NCBI GenBank assembly: GCA_963662155.1
Contig: OY759271.1
Coordinates: 38,869,581-38,933,580 of the forward strand
Reading direction: 5' to 3'
DNA from: Lamellibrachia columna
Taxonomy: Eukaryota; Annelida; Polychaeta; Sabellida; Siboglinidae
Length of the DNA stretch: 64,000 nt
The position numbers and the translations under genes were made by a program. How positions within the stretch are numbered: the first letter of the stretch is position 1; every line of letters starts with the position of its first letter. The notes beneath the pieces are model-generated. The model saw nothing but the letters and a program-made list of their open reading frames with translations, searched no databases and was not told the origin of the DNA. Positions 12,601 through 27,600 of this stretch are shown piece by piece.

Positions 12601-15600
12601 TCTACAGCTCGTAGTCTGTCCGGGTATGGTCTTCCTCATATCTGAGTGTGGGCATGTCTAGAGATCGTAGTCTGTCTGGGTATGGTCTTCCTCGTATCTG
12701 AGTGTGGGCATGTCTAGAGATCGTAGTCTGTCTGGGTATGGTCTTCCTCATATCTGAGTGTGGGCATGTCTACAGCTTGTAGTCTGTCTGGGTATGGTCT
12801 TCCTCATATCTGAGTGTGGGCATGTCTACAGCTCGTAGTCTGTCCGGGTATGGTCTTCCTCATATCTGAGTGTGGGCATGTCTAGAGATCGTAGTCTGTC
12901 TGGGTATGGTCTTCCTCATATCTGAGTGTGGGCATGTCTACAGCTCGTAGTCTGTCTGGGTATGGTCTTCCTCATATCTGAGTGTGGGCATGTCTAGAGA
13001 TCGTAGTCTGTCTGGGTATGGTCTTCCTCATATCTGAGTGTGGGCATGTCTACAGCTCGTAGTCTGTCCGGGTATGGTCTTCCTCATATCTGAGTGTGGG
13101 CATGTCTAGAGATCGTAGTCTGTCTGGGTATCGTCTTCCTCATATCTGAGTGTGGGCATATCTACAGCTCGTAGTCTGTCTGGGTATGGTCTTCCTCATA
13201 TCTGAGTGTGGGCATGTCTAGAGATCGTAGTCTGTCTGGGTATGGTCTTCCTCATATCTGAGTGTGGGCATGTCTACAGCTCGTAGTCTGTCTGGGTATG
13301 GTCTTCCTCATATCTGAGTGTGGGCATGTCTAGAGATCGTAGTCTGTCTGGGTATGGTCTTCCTCGTATCTGAGTGTGGGCATGTCTACAGCTCGTAGTC
13401 TGTCCGGGTACGGTCTTCCTCATATCTGAGTGTGGGCATGTCTAGATATCGTAGTCTGTCTGGGTATGGTCTTCCTCATATCTGAGTGTGGGCATGTCTA
13501 GAGATCGTAGTCTGTCTGGGTATGGTCTTCCTCATATCTGAGTGTGGGCATGTCTACAGCTCGTAGTCTGTCCGGGTATGGTCTTCCTCATATCTGAGTG
13601 TGGGCATGTCTAGAGATTGTAGTCTGTCTGGGTATGGTCTTCCTCATATCTGAGTGTGGGCATGTCTAGAGATCGCAGTCTGTCTGGGTATGGTCTTCCT
13701 CATATCTGAGTGTGGGCATGTCTACAGCTCGTAGTCTGTCCGGGTATGGTCTTCCTCATATCTGAGTGTGGGCATGTCTAGAAATCGTAGTCTGTGTGGG
13801 TATGGTCTTCCTCATATCTGAGTGTGGGCATGTCTACAGCTCGTAGTCTGTCTGGGTATGGTCTTCCTCATATCTGAGTGTGGGCATGTCTAGAGATCGT
13901 AGTCTGTCTGGGTATGGTCTTCCTCATATCTGAGTGTGGGCATGTCCACAGCTCGTAGTCTGTCTGGGTATGGTCTTCCTCATATCTGAGTGTGGGCATG
14001 TCTAGAGATCGTAGTATGTCTGGGTATGGTCTTCCTCATATCTGAGTGTGGGCATGTCTACAGCTCGTAGTCTGTCTGGGTATGGTCTTCCTCGTATCTG
14101 AGTGTGGGCATGTCTACAGCTCGTAGTCTGTCTGGGTATGGTCTTCCTCATATCTGAGTGTGGGCATGTCTAGAGATCGTAGTCTGTCTGGGTATGGTCT
14201 TCCTCGTATCTGAGTGTGGGCATGTCTACAGCTCGTAGTCTGTCCGGGTATGGTCTTCCTCGTATCTGAGTGTGGGCATGTCTACAGCTCGTAGTCTGTC
14301 TGGGTATGGTCTTCCTCATATCTGAGTGTGGGCATGTCTAGAGATCGTAGTCTGTCTGGGTATGGTCTTCCTCATATCTGAGTGTGGGCATGTCTACAGC
14401 TCGTAGTCTGTCCGGGTATGGTCTTCCTCATATCTGAGTGTGGGCATGTCTAGAGATCGTAGTCTGTCTGGGTATGGTCTTCCTCATATCTGAGTGTGGG
14501 CATGTCTAGAGATCGTAGTCTGTCTGGGTATGGTCTTCCTCATATCTGAGTGTGGGCATGTCTACAGCTCGTAGTCTGTCCGGGTATGGTCTTCCTCATA
14601 TCTGAGTGTGGGCATGTCTAGAGATCGTAGTCTGTCTGGGTATGGTCTTCCTCATATCTGAGTGTGGGCATGTCTAGAGATCGTAGTCTGTCTGGGTATG
14701 GTCTTCCTCATATCTGAGTGTGGGCATGTCTAGAGATCGTAGTCTGTCTGGGTATGGTCTTCCTCATATCTGAGTGTGGGCATGTCTACAGCTCGTAGTC
14801 TGTCTGGGTATGGTCTTCCTCGTATCTGAGTGTGGGCATGTCTACAGCTCGTAGTCTGTCTGGGTATGGTCTTCCTCATATCTGAGTGTGGGCATGTCTA
14901 CAGCTCGTAGTCTGTCTGGGTATGGTCTTCCTCGTATCTAAGTGTGGGCATGTCTACAGCTCGTAGTCTGTCTGGGTATGATCTTCCTCATATCTGAGTG
15001 TGGGCATGTCTACAGCTCGTAGTCTGTCCGGGTATGGTCTTCCTCATATCTGAGTGTGGGCATGTCTAGAGATCGTAGTCTGTCCGGGTATGGTCTTCCT
15101 CATATCTGAGTGTAGGCATGTCTACAGCTCGTAGTCTGTCCGGGTATGGTCTTCCTCATATCTGAGTGTGGGCATGTCTACAGCTCGTAGTCTGTCCGGG
15201 TATGGTCTTCCTCATATCTGAGTGTGGGCATGTCTAGAGATTGTAGTCTGTCTGGGTATGGTCTTCCTCATATCTGAGTGTGGGCATGTCTACAGCTCGT
15301 CGTCTGTCTGGGTATGGTCTTCCTCATATCTGAGTGTGGGCATGTCTAGAGATCGTAGTCTGTCTGGGTATGGTCTTCCTCGTATCTGAGTGTGGGCATG
15401 TCTACAGCTCGTAGTCTGTCCGGGTATGGTCTTCCTCATATCTGAGTGTGGGCAAGTCTAGAGATCGTAGTCTGTCTGGGTATGGTCTTCCTCATATCTG
15501 AGTGTGGGCATGTCTAGAGATCGTAGTCTGTCCGGGTATGGTCTTCCTCATATCTGAGTGTGGGCATGTCTACAGCTCGTAGTCTGTCCGGGTATGGTCT

Positions 15601-18600
15601 TCCTCATATCTGAGTGTGGGCATGTCTACAGCTCGTAGTCTGTCCGGGTATGGTCTTCCTCATATCTGAGTGTGGGCATGTCTAGAGATCGTAGTCTGTC
15701 TGGGTATGGTCTTCCTCGTATCTGAGTGTGGGCATGTCTAGAGATCGTAGTCTGTCTGGGTATGGTCTTCCTCATATCTGAGTGTGGGCATGTCTACAGC
15801 TCGTAGTCTGTCTGGGTATGGTCTTCCTCATATCTGAGTGTGGGCATGTCTACAGCTCGTAGTCTGTCCGGGTATGGTCTTCCTCATATCTGAGTGTGGG
15901 CATGTCTAGAGATCGTAGTCTGTCTGGGTATGGTCTTCCTCATATCTGAGTGTGGGCATGTCTACAGCTCGTAGTCTGTCTGGGTATGGTCTTCCTCATA
16001 TCTGAGTGTGGGCATGTCTAGAGATCGTAGTCTGTCTGGGTATGGTCTTCCTCATATCTGAGTGTGGGCATGTCTACAGCTCGTAGTCTGTCTGGGTATG
16101 GTCTTCCTCATATCTGAGTGTGGGCATGTCTAGAGATCGTAGTCTGTCTGGGTATGGTCTTCCTCGTATCTGAGTGTGGGCATGTCTACAGCTCGTAGTC
16201 TGTCCGGGTATGGTCTTCCTCATATCTGAGTGTGGGCATGTCTAGAGATCGTAGTCTGTCTGGGTATGGTCTTCCTCATATCTGAGTGTGGGCATGTCTA
16301 GAGATCGTAGTCTGTCTGGGTATGGTCTTCCTCATATCTGAGTGTGGGCATGTCTACAGCTCGTAGTCTGTCCGGGTATGGACTTCCTCATATCTGAGTG
16401 TGGGCATGTCTACAGCTCGTAGTCTGTCCGGGTATGGTCTTCCTCATATCTGAGTGTGGGCATGTCTAGAGATCGTAGTCTGTCTGGGTATGGTCTTCCT
16501 CGTATCTGAGTGTGGGCATGTCTAGAGATCGTAGTCTGTCTGGGTATGGTCTTCCTCATATCTGAGTGTGGGCATGTCTACAGCTCGTAGTCTGTCCGGG
16601 TATGGACTTCCTCATATCTGAGTGTGGGCATGTCTACAGCTCGTAGTCTGTCCGGGTATGGTCTTCCTCATATCTGAGTGTGGGCATGTCTAGAGATCGT
16701 AGTCTGTCTGGGTATGGTCTTCCTCATATCTGAGTGTGGGCATGTCTACAGCTCGTAGTCTGTCCGGGTATGGTCTTCCTCATATCTGAGTGTGGGCATG
16801 TCTACAGCTCGTAGTCTGTCCGGGTATGGTCTCCCTCATATCTGAGTGAGGGCATGTCTAGAGATCGTAGTCTGTCTGGGTATGGTCTTCCTCGTATCTG
16901 AGTGTGGGCATGTCTAGAGATCGTAGTCTGTCTGGGTATGGTCTTCCTCATATCTGAGTGTGGGCATGTCTACAGCTCGTAGTCTGTCTGGGTATGGTCT
17001 TCCTCATATCTGAGTGTGGGCATGTCTACAGCTCGTAGTCTGTCCGGGTATGGTCTTCCTCATATCTGAGTGTGGGCATGTCTAGAGATCGTAGTCTGTC
17101 TGGGTATGGTCTTCCTCATATCTGAGTGTGGGCATGTCTACAGCTCGTAGTCTGTCTGGGTATGGTCTTCCTCATATCTGAGTGTGGGCATGTCTAGAGA
17201 TCGTAGTCTGTCTGGGTATGGTCTTCCTCATATCTGAGTGTGGGCATGTCTACAGCTCGTAGTCTGTCCGGGTATGGTCTTCCTCATATCTGAGTGTGGG
17301 CATGTCTAGAGATCGTAGTCTGTCTGGGTATCGTCTTCCTCATATCTGAGTGTGGGCATATCTACAGCTCGTAGTCTGTCTGGGTATGGTCTTCCTCATA
17401 TCTGAGTGTGGGCATGTCTAGAGATCGTAGTCTGTCTGGGTATGGTCTTCCTCATATCTGAGTGTGGGCATGTCTACAGCTCGTAGTCTGTCTGGGTATG
17501 GTCTTCCTCATATCTGAGTGTGGGCATGTCTAGAGATCGTAGTCTGTCTGGGTATGGTCTTCCTCGTATCTGAGTGTGGGCATGTCTACAGCTCGTAGTC
17601 TGTCCGGGTATGGTCTTCCTCATATCTGAGTGTGGGCATGTCTAGATATCGTAGTCTGTCTGGGTATGGTCTTCCTCATATCTGAGTGTGGGCATGTCTA
17701 GAGATCGTAGTCTGTCTGGGTATGGTCTTCCTCATATCTGAGTGTGGGCATGTCTACAGCTCGTAGTCTGTCCGGGTATGGTCTTCCTCATATCTGAGTG
17801 TGGGCATGTCTAGAGATTGTAGTCTGTCTGGGTATGTTCTTCCTCATATCTGAGTGTGGGCATGTCTAGAGATCGCAGTCTGTCTGGGTATGGTCTTCCT
17901 CATATCTGAGTGTGGGCATGTCTACAGCTCGTAGTCTGTCCGGGTATGGTCTTCCTCATATCTGAGTGTGGGCATGTCTAGAGATCGTAGTCTGTGTGGG
18001 TATGGTCTTCCTCATATCTGAGTGTGGGCATGTCTACAGCTCGTAGTCTGTCTGGGTATGGTCTTCCTCATATCTGAGTGTGGGCATGTCTAGAGATCGT
18101 AGTCTGTCTGGGTATGGTCTTCCTCGTATCTGAGTGTGGGCATGTCTACAGCTCGTAGTCTGTCCGGGTATGGTCTTCCTCATATCTGAGTGTGGGCAAG
18201 TCTAGAGATCGTAGTCTGTCTGGGTATGGTCTTCCTCATATCTGAGTGTGGGCATGTCTAGAGATCGTAGTCTGTCCGGGTATGGTCTTCCTCATATCTG
18301 AGTGTGGGCATGTCTACAGCTCGTAGTCTGTCCGGGTATGGTCTTCCTCATATCTGAGTGTGGGCATGTCTACAGCTCGTAGTCTGTCCGGGTATGGTCT
18401 TCCTCATATCTGAGTGTGGGCATGTCTAGAGATCGTAGTCTGTCTGGGTATGGTCTTCCTCGTATCTGAGTGTGGGCATGTCTAGAGATCGTAGTCTGTC
18501 TGGGTATGGTCTTCCTCATATCTGAGTGTGGGCATGTCTACAGCTCGTAGTCTGTCTGGGTATGGTCTTCCTCATATCTGAGTGTGGGCATGTCTACAGC

Positions 18601-21600
18601 TCGTAGTCTGTCCGGGTATGGTCTTCCTCATATCTGAGTGTGGGCATGTCTAGAGATCGTAGTCTGTCTGGGTATGGTCTTCCTCATATCTGAGTGTGGG
18701 CATGTCTACAGCTCGTAGTCTGTCTGGGTATGGTCTTCCTCATATCTGAGTGTGGGCATGTCTAGAGATCGTAGTCTGTCTGGGTATGGTCTTCCTCATA
18801 TCTGAGTGTGGGCATGTCTACAGCTCGTAGTCTGTCTGGGTATGGTCTTCCTCATATCTGAGTGTGGGCATGTCTAGAGATCGTAGTCTGTCTGGGTATG
18901 GTCTTCCTCGTATCTGAGTGTGGGCATGTCTACAGCTCGTAGTCTGTCCGGGTATGGTCTTCCTCATATCTGAGTGTGGGCATGTCTAGAGATCGTAGTC
19001 TGTCTGGGTATGGTCTTCCTCATATCTGAGTGTGGGCATGTCTAGAGATCGTAGTCTGTCTGGGTATGGTCTTCCTCATATCTGAGTGTGGGCATGTCTA
19101 CAGCTCGTAGTCTGTCCGGGTATGGACTTCCTCATATCTGAGTGTGGGCATGTCTACAGCTCGTAGTCTGTCCGGGTATGGTCTTCCTCATATCTGAGTG
19201 TGGGCATGTCTAGAGATCGTAGTCTGTCTGGGTATGGTCTTCCTCGTATCTGAGTGTGGGCATGTCTAGAGATCGTAGTCTGTCTGGGTATGGTCTTCCT
19301 CATATCTGAATGTGGGCATGTCTAGAGATCGTAGTCTGTCTGGGTATGGTCTTCCTCATATCTGAGTGTGGGCATGTCTAGAGATCGTAGTCTGTCTGGG
19401 TATGGTCTTCCTCGTATCTGAGTGTGGGCATGTCTAGAGATCGTAGTCTGTCTGGGTATGGTCTTCCTCATATCTGAGTGTGGGCATGTCTAGAGATCGT
19501 AGTCTGTCTGGGTATGGTCTTCCTCATATCTGAATGTGGGCATGTCTAGAGATCGTAGTCTGTCTGGGTATGGTCTTCCTCATATCTGAGTGTGGGCATG
19601 TCTAGAGATCGTAGTCTGTCTGGGTATGGTCTTCCTCGTATCTGAGTGTGGGCATGTCTAGAGACCGTAGTCTGTCTGGGTATGGTCTTCCTCGTATCTG
19701 AGTGTGGGCATGTCTACAGCTCGTAGTCTGTCCGGGTATGGACTTCCTCATATCTGAGTGTGGGCATGTCTACAGCTCGTAGTCTGTCCGGGTATGGTCT
19801 TCCTCATATCTGAGTGTGGGCATGTCTAGAGATCGTAGTCTGTCTGGGTATGGTCTTCCTCATATCTGAGTGTGGGCATGTCTACAGCTCGTAGTCTGTC
19901 CGGGTATGGTCTTCCTCATATCTGAGTGTGGGCATGTCTACAGCTCGTAGTCTGTCCGGGTATGGTCTTCCTCATATCTGAGTGTGGGCATGTCTAGAGA
20001 TCGTAGTCTGTCTGGGTATGGTCTTCCTCGTATCTGAGTGTGGGCATGTCTAGAGATCGTAGTCTGTCTGGGTATGGTCTTCCTCATATCTGAGTGTGGG
20101 CATGTCTACAGCTTGTAGTCTGTCTGGGTATGGTCTTCCTCATATCTGAGTGTGGGCATGTCTACAGCTCGTAGTCTGTCCGGGTATGGTCTTCCTCATA
20201 TCTGAGTGTGGGCATGTCTAGAGATCGTAGTCTGTCTGGGTATGGTCTTCCTCATATCTGAGTGTGGGCATGTCTACAGCTCGTAGTCTGTCTGGGTATG
20301 GTCTTCCTCATATCTGAGTGTGGGCATGTCTAGAGATCGTAGTCTGTCTGGGTATGGTCTTCCTCATATCTGAGTGTGGGCATGTCTACAGCTCGTAGTC
20401 TGTCCGGGTATGGTCTTCCTCATATCTGAGTGTGGGCATGTCTAGAGATCGTAGTCTGTCTGGGTATCGTCTTCCTCATATCTGAGTGTGGGCATATCTA
20501 CAGCTCGTAGTCTGTCTGGGTATGGTCTTCCTCATATCTGAGTGTGGGCATGTCTAGAGATCGTAGTCTGTCTGGGTATGGTCTTCCTCATATCTGAGTG
20601 TGGGCATGTCTACAGCTCGTAGTCTGTCTGGGTATGGTCTTCCTCATATCTGAGTGTGGGCATGTCTAGAGATCGTAGTCTGTCTGGGTATGGTCTTCCT
20701 CGTATCTGAGTGTGGGCATGTCTACAGCTCGTAGTCTGTCCGGGTATGGTCTTCCTCATATCTGAGTGTGGGCATGTCTAGATATCGTAGTCTGTCTGGG
20801 TATGGTCTTCCTCATATCTGAGTGTGGGCATGTCTAGAGATCGTAGTCTGTCTGGGTATGGTCTTCCTCATATCTGAGTGTGGGCATGTCTACAGCTCGT
20901 AGTCTGTCCGGGTATGGTCTTCCTCATATCTGAGTGTGGGCATGTCTAGAGATTGTAGTCTGTCTGGGTATGGTCTTCCTCATATCTGAGTGTGGGCATG
21001 TCTAGAGATCGCAGTCTGTCTGGGTATGGTCTTCCTCATATCTGAGTGTGGGCATGTCTACAGCTCGTAGTCTGTCCGGGTATGGTCTTCCTCATATCTG
21101 AGTGTGGGCATGTCTAGAAATCGTAGTCTGTGTGGGTATGGTCTTCCTCATATCTGAGTGTGGGCATGTCTACAGCTCGTAGTCTGTCTGGGTATGGTCT
21201 TCCTCATATCTGAGTGTGGGCATGTCTAGAGATCGTAGTCTGTCTGGGTATGGTCTTCCTCATATCTGAGTGTGGGCATGTCCACAGCTCGTAGTCTGTC
21301 TGGGTATGGTCTTCCTCATATCTGAGTGTGGGCATGTCTAGAGATCGTAGTATGTCTGGGTATGGTCTTCCTCATATCTGAGTGTGGGCATGTCTACAGC
21401 TCGTAGTCTGTCTGGGTATGGTCTTCCTCGTATCTGAGTGTGGGCATGTCTACAGCTCGTAGTCTGTCTGGGTATGGTCTTCCTCATATCTGAGTGTGGG
21501 CATGTCTAGAGATCGTAGTCTGTCTGGGTATGGTCTTCCTCGTATCTGAGTGTGGGCATGTCTACAGCTCGTAGTCTGTCCGGGTATGGTCTTCCTCGTA

Positions 21601-24600
21601 TCTGAGTGTGGGCATGTCTACAGCTCGTAGTCTGTCTGGGTATGGTCTTCCTCATATCTGAGTGTGGGCATGTCTAGAGATCGTAGTCTGTCTGGGTATG
21701 GTCTTCCTCATATCTGAGTGTGGGCATGTCTACAGCTCGTAGTCTGTCCGGGTATGGTCTTCCTCATATCTGAGTGTGGGCATGTCTAGAGATCGTAGTC
21801 TGTCTGGGTATGGTCTTCCTCATATCTGAGTGTGGGCATGTCTAGAGATCGTAGTCTGTCTGGGTATGGTCTTCCTCATATCTGAGTGTGGGCATGTCTA
21901 CAGCTCGTAGTCTGTCCGGGTATGGTCTTCCTCATATCTGAGTGTGGGCATGTCTAGAGATCGTAGTCTGTCTGGGTATGGTCTTCCTCATATCTGAGTG
22001 TGGGCATGTCTAGAGATCGTAGTCTGTCTGGGTATGGTCTTCCTCATATCTGAGTGTGGGCATGTCTAGAGATCGTAGTCTGTCTGGGTATGGTCTTCCT
22101 CATATCTGAGTGTGGGCATGTCTACAGCTCGTAGTCTGTCTGGGTATGGTCTTCCTCGTATCTGAGTGTGGGCATGTCTACAGCTCGTAGTCTGTCTGGG
22201 TATGGTCTTCCTCATATCTGAGTGTGGGCATGTCTACAGCTCGTAGTCTGTCTGGGTATGGTCTTCCTCGTATCTAAGTGTGGGCATGTCTACAGCTCGT
22301 AGTCTGTCTGGGTATGATCTTCCTCATATCTGAGTGTGGGCATGTCTACAGCTCGTAGTCTGTCCGGGTATGGTCTTCCTCATATCTGAGTGTGGGCATG
22401 TCTAGAGATCGTAGTCTGTCCGGGTATGGTCTTCCTCATATCTGAGTGTAGGCATGTCTACAGCTCGTAGTCTGTCCGGGTATGGTCTTCCTCATATCTG
22501 AGTGTGGGCATGTCTACAGCTCGTAGTCTGTCCGGGTATGGTCTTCCTCATATCTGAGTGTGGGCATGTCTAGAGATTGTAGTCTGTCTGGGTATGGTCT
22601 TCCTCATATCTGAGTGTGGGCATGTCTACAGCTCGTCGTCTGTCTGGGTATGGTCTTCCTCATATCTGAGTGTGGGCATGTCTAGAGATCGTAGTCTGTC
22701 TGGGTATGGTCTTCCTCGTATCTGAGTGTGGGCATGTCTACAGCTCGTAGTCTGTCCGGGTATGGTCTTCCTCATATCTGAGTGTGGGCAAGTCTAGAGA
22801 TCGTAGTCTGTCTGGGTATGGTCTTCCTCATATCTGAGTGTGGGCATGTCTAGAGATCGTAGTCTGTCCGGGTATGGTCTTCCTCATATCTGAGTGTGGG
22901 CATGTCTACAGCTCGTAGTCTGTCCGGGTATGGTCTTCCTCATATCTGAGTGTGGGCATGTCTACAGCTCGTAGTCTGTCCGGGTATGGTCTTCCTCATA
23001 TCTGAGTGTGGGCATGTCTAGAGATCGTAGTCTGTCTGGGTATGGTCTTCCTCGTATCTGAGTGTGGGCATGTCTAGAGATCGTAGTCTGTCTGGGTATG
23101 GTCTTCCTCATATCTGAGTGTGGGCATGTCTACAGCTCGTAGTCTGTCTGGGTATGGTCTTCCTCATATCTGAGTGTGGGCATGTCTACAGCTCGTAGTC
23201 TGTCCGGGTATGGTCTTCCTCATATCTGAGTGTGGGCATGTCTAGAGATCGTAGTCTGTCTGGGTATGGTCTTCCTCATATCTGAGTGTGGGCATGTCTA
23301 CAGCTCGTAGTCTGTCTGGGTATGGTCTTCCTCATATCTGAGTGTGGGCATGTCTAGAGATCGTAGTCTGTCTGGGTATGGTCTTCCTCATATCTGAGTG
23401 TGGGCATGTCTACAGCTCGTAGTCTGTCTGGGTATGGTCTTCCTCATATCTGAGTGTGGGCATGTCTAGAGATCGTAGTCTGTCTGGGTATGGTCTTCCT
23501 CGTATCTGAGTGTGGGCATGTCTACAGCTCGTAGTCTGTCCGGGTATGGTCTTCCTCATATCTGAGTGTGGGCATGTCTAGAGATCGTAGTCTGTCTGGG
23601 TATGGTCTTCCTCATATCTGAGTGTGGGCATGTCTAGAGATCGTAGTCTGTCTGGGTATGGTCTTCCTCATATCTGAGTGTGGGCATGTCTACAGCTCGT
23701 AGTCTGTCCGGGTATGGACTTCCTCATATCTGAGTGTGGGCATGTCTACAGCTCGTAGTCTGTCCGGGTATGGTCTTCCTCATATCTGAGTGTGGGCATG
23801 TCTAGAGATCGTAGTCTGTCTGGGTATGGTCTTCCTCGTATCTGAGTGTGGGCATGTCTAGAGATCGTAGTCTGTCTGGGTATGGTCTTCCTCATATCTG
23901 AGTGTGGGCATGTCTACAGCTCGTAGTCTGTCCGGGTATGGACTTCCTCATATCTGAGTGTGGGCATGTCTAGAGATCGTAGTCTGTCTGGGTATGGTCT
24001 TCCTCATATCTGAGTGTGGGCATGTCTACAGCTCGTAGTCTGTCCGGGTATGGTCTTCCTCATATCTGAGTGTGGGCATGTCTACAGCTCGTAGTCTGTC
24101 CGGGTATGGTCTTCCTCATATCTGAGTGTGGGCATGTCTAGAGATCGTAGTCTGTCTGGGTATGGTCTTCCTCATATCTGAGTGTGGGCATGTCTACAGC
24201 TCGTAGTCTGTCCGGGTATGGTCTTCCTCATATCTGAGTGTGGGCATGTCTACAGCTCGTAGTCTGTCCGGGTATGGTCTTCCTCATATCTGAGTGTGGG
24301 CATGTCTAGAGATCGTAGTCTGTCTGGGTATGGTCTTCCTCGTATCTGAGTGTGGGCATGTCTAGAGATCGTAGTCTGTCTGGGTATGGTCTTCCTCATA
24401 TCTGAGTGTGGGCATGTCTACAGCTCGTAGTCTGTCTGGGTATGGTCTTCCTCATATCTGAGTGTGGGCATGTCTACAGCTCGTAGTCTGTCCGGGTATG
24501 GTCTTCCTCATATCTGAGTGTGGGCATGTCTAGAGATCGTAGTCTGTCTGGGTATGGTCTTCCTCATATCTGAGTGTGGGCATGTCTACAGCTCGTAGTC

Positions 24601-27600
24601 TGTCTGGGTATGGTCTTCCTCGTATCTGAGTGTGGGCATGTCTAGAGATCGTAGTCTGTCTGGGTATGGTCTTCCTCATATCTGAGTGTGGGCATGTCTA
24701 CAGCTCGTAGTCTGTCCGGGTATGGTCTTCCTCATATCTGAGTGTGGGCATGTCTAGAGATCGTAGTCTGTCTGGGTATCGTCTTCCTCATATCTGAGTG
24801 TGGGCATATCTACAGCTCGTAGTCTGTCTGGGTATGGTCTTCCTCATATCTGAGTGTGGGCATGTCTAGAGATCGTAGTCTGTCTGGGTATGGTCTTCCT
24901 CATATCTGAGTGTGGGCATGTCTACAGCTCGTAGTCTGTCTGGGTATGGTCTTCCTCATATCTGAGTGTGGGCATGTCTAGAGATCGTAGTCTGTCTGGG
25001 TATGGTCTTCCTCGTATCTGAGTGTGGGCATGTCTACAGCTCGTAGTCTGTCCGGGTATGGTCTTCCTCATATCTGAGTGTGGGCATGTCTAGATATCGT
25101 AGTCTGTCTGGGTATGGTCTTCCTCATATCTGAGTGTGGGCATGTCTAGAGATCGTAGTCTGTCTGGGTATGGTCTTCCTCATATCTGAGTGTGGGCATG
25201 TCTACAGCTCGTAGTCTGTCCGGGTATGGTCTTCCTCATATCTGAGTGTGGGCATGTCTAGAGATTGTAGTCTGTCTGGGTATGGTCTTCCTCATATCTG
25301 AGTGTGGGCATGTCTAGAGATCGCAGTCTGTCTGGGTATGGTCTTCCTCATATCTGAGTGTGGGCATGTCTACAGCTCGTAGTCTGTCCGGGTATGGTCT
25401 TCCTCATATCTGAGTGTGGGCATGTCTAGAGATCGTAGTCTGTGTGGGTATGGTCTTCCTCATATCTGAGTGTGGGCATGTCTACAGCTCGTAGTCTGTC
25501 TGGGTATGGTCTTCCTCATATCTGAGTGTGGGCATGTCTAGAGATCGTAGTCTGTCTGGGTATGGTCTTCCTCATATCTGAGTGTGGGCATGTCTACAGC
25601 TCGTAGTCTGTCTGGGTATGGTCTTCCTCATATCTGAGTGTGGGCATGTCTAGAGATCGTAGTATGTCTGGGTATGGTCTTCCTCATATCTGAGTGTGGG
25701 CATGTCTACAGCTCGTAGTCTGTCTGGGTATGGTCTTCCTCGTATCTGAGTGTGGGCATGTCTACAGCTCGTAGTCTGTCTGGGTATGGTCTTCCTCATA
25801 TCTGAGTGTGGGCATGTCTAGAGATCGTAGTCTGTCTGGGTATGGTCTTCCTCGTATCTGAGTGTGGGCATGTCTACAGCTCGTAGTCTGTCCGGGTATG
25901 GTCTTCCTCGTATCTGAGTGTGGGCATGTCTACAGCTCGTAGTCTGTCTGGGTATGGTCTTCCTCATATCTGAGTGTGGGCATGTCTAGAGATCGTAGTC
26001 TGTCTGGGTATGGTCTTCCTCATATCTGAGTGTGGGCATGTCTACAGCTCGTAGTCTGTCCGGGTATGGTCTTCCTCATATCTGAGTGTGGGCATGTCTA
26101 GAGATCGTAGTCTGTCTGGGTATGGTCTTCCTCATATCTGAGTGTGGGCATGTCTAGAGACCGTAGTCTGTCTGGGTATGGTCTTCCTCATATCTGAGTG
26201 TGGGCATGTCTACAGCTCGTAGTCTGTCCGGGTATGGTCTTCCTCATATCTGAGTGTGGGCATGTCTAGAGATCGTAGTCTGTCTGGGTATGGTCTTCCT
26301 CATATCTGAGTGTGGGCATGTCTAGAGATCGTAGTCTGTCTGGGTATGGTCTTCCTCATATCTGAGTGTGGGCATGTCTAGAGATCGTAGTCTGTCTGGG
26401 TATGGTCTTCCTCATATCTGAGTGTGGGCATGTCTACAGCTCGTAGTCTGTCTGGGTATGGTCTTCCTCGTATCTGAGTGTGGGCATGTCTACAGCTCGT
26501 AGTCTGTCTGGGTATGGTCTTCCTCATATCTGAGTGTGGGCATGTCTACAGCTCGTAGTCTGTCTGGGTATGGTCTTCCTCGTATCTAAGTGTGGGCATG
26601 TCTACAGCTCGTAGTCTGTCTGGGTATGATCTTCCTCATATCTGAGTGTGGGCATGTCTACAGCTCGTAGTCTGTCCGGGTATGGTCTTCCTCATATCTG
26701 AGTGTGGGCATGTCTAGAGATCGTAGTCTGTCTGGGTATGGTCTTCCTCGTATCTGAGTGTGGGCATGTCTAGAGATCGTAGTCTGTCTGGGTATGATCT
26801 TCCTCATATCTGAGTGTGGGCATGTCTACAGCTCGTAGTCTGTCTGGGTATGGTCTTCCTGATATCTGAGTGTGGGCATGTCTACAGCTCGTAGTCTGTC
26901 CGGGTATGGTCTTCCTCATATCTGAGTGTGGGCATGTCTAGAGATCGTAGTCGTTCTGGGTATGGTCTTCCTCATATCTGAGTGTGGGCATGTCTACAGT
27001 TCGTAGTCTGTCTGGGTATGGTCTTCCTCATATCTGAGTGTGGGCATGTCTAGAGATCGTAGTCTGTCTGGGTATGGTCTTCCTCATATCTGAGTGTGGG
27101 CATGTCTAGAGATCGTAGTCTGTCTGGGTATGGTCTTCCTCATATCTGAGTGTGGGCACGTCTACAGCTCGTAGTCTGTCCGGGTATGGTCTTCCTCATA
27201 TCTGAGTGTGGGCATGTCTACAGCTTGTAGTCTGTCTGGGTATGGTCTTCCTCATATCTGAGTGTGGGCATGTCTACAGCTCGTAGTCTGTCTGGGTATG
27301 GTCTTCCTCATATCTGAGTGTGGGCATGTCTACAGCTCGTAGTCTGTCTGGGTATGGTCTTCCTCGTATCTGAGTGTGGGCATGTCTACAGCTCGTAGTC
27401 TGTCTGGGTATGGTCTTCCTCATATCTGAGTGTGGGCATGTCTACAGCTCGTAGTCTGTCTGGGTATGGTCTTCCTCGTATCTAAGTGTGGGCATGTCTA
27501 CAGCTCGTAGTCTGTCTGGGTATGATCTTCCTCATATCTGAGTGTGGGCATGTCTACAGCTCGTAGTCTGTCCGGGTATGGTCTTCCTCATATCTGAGTG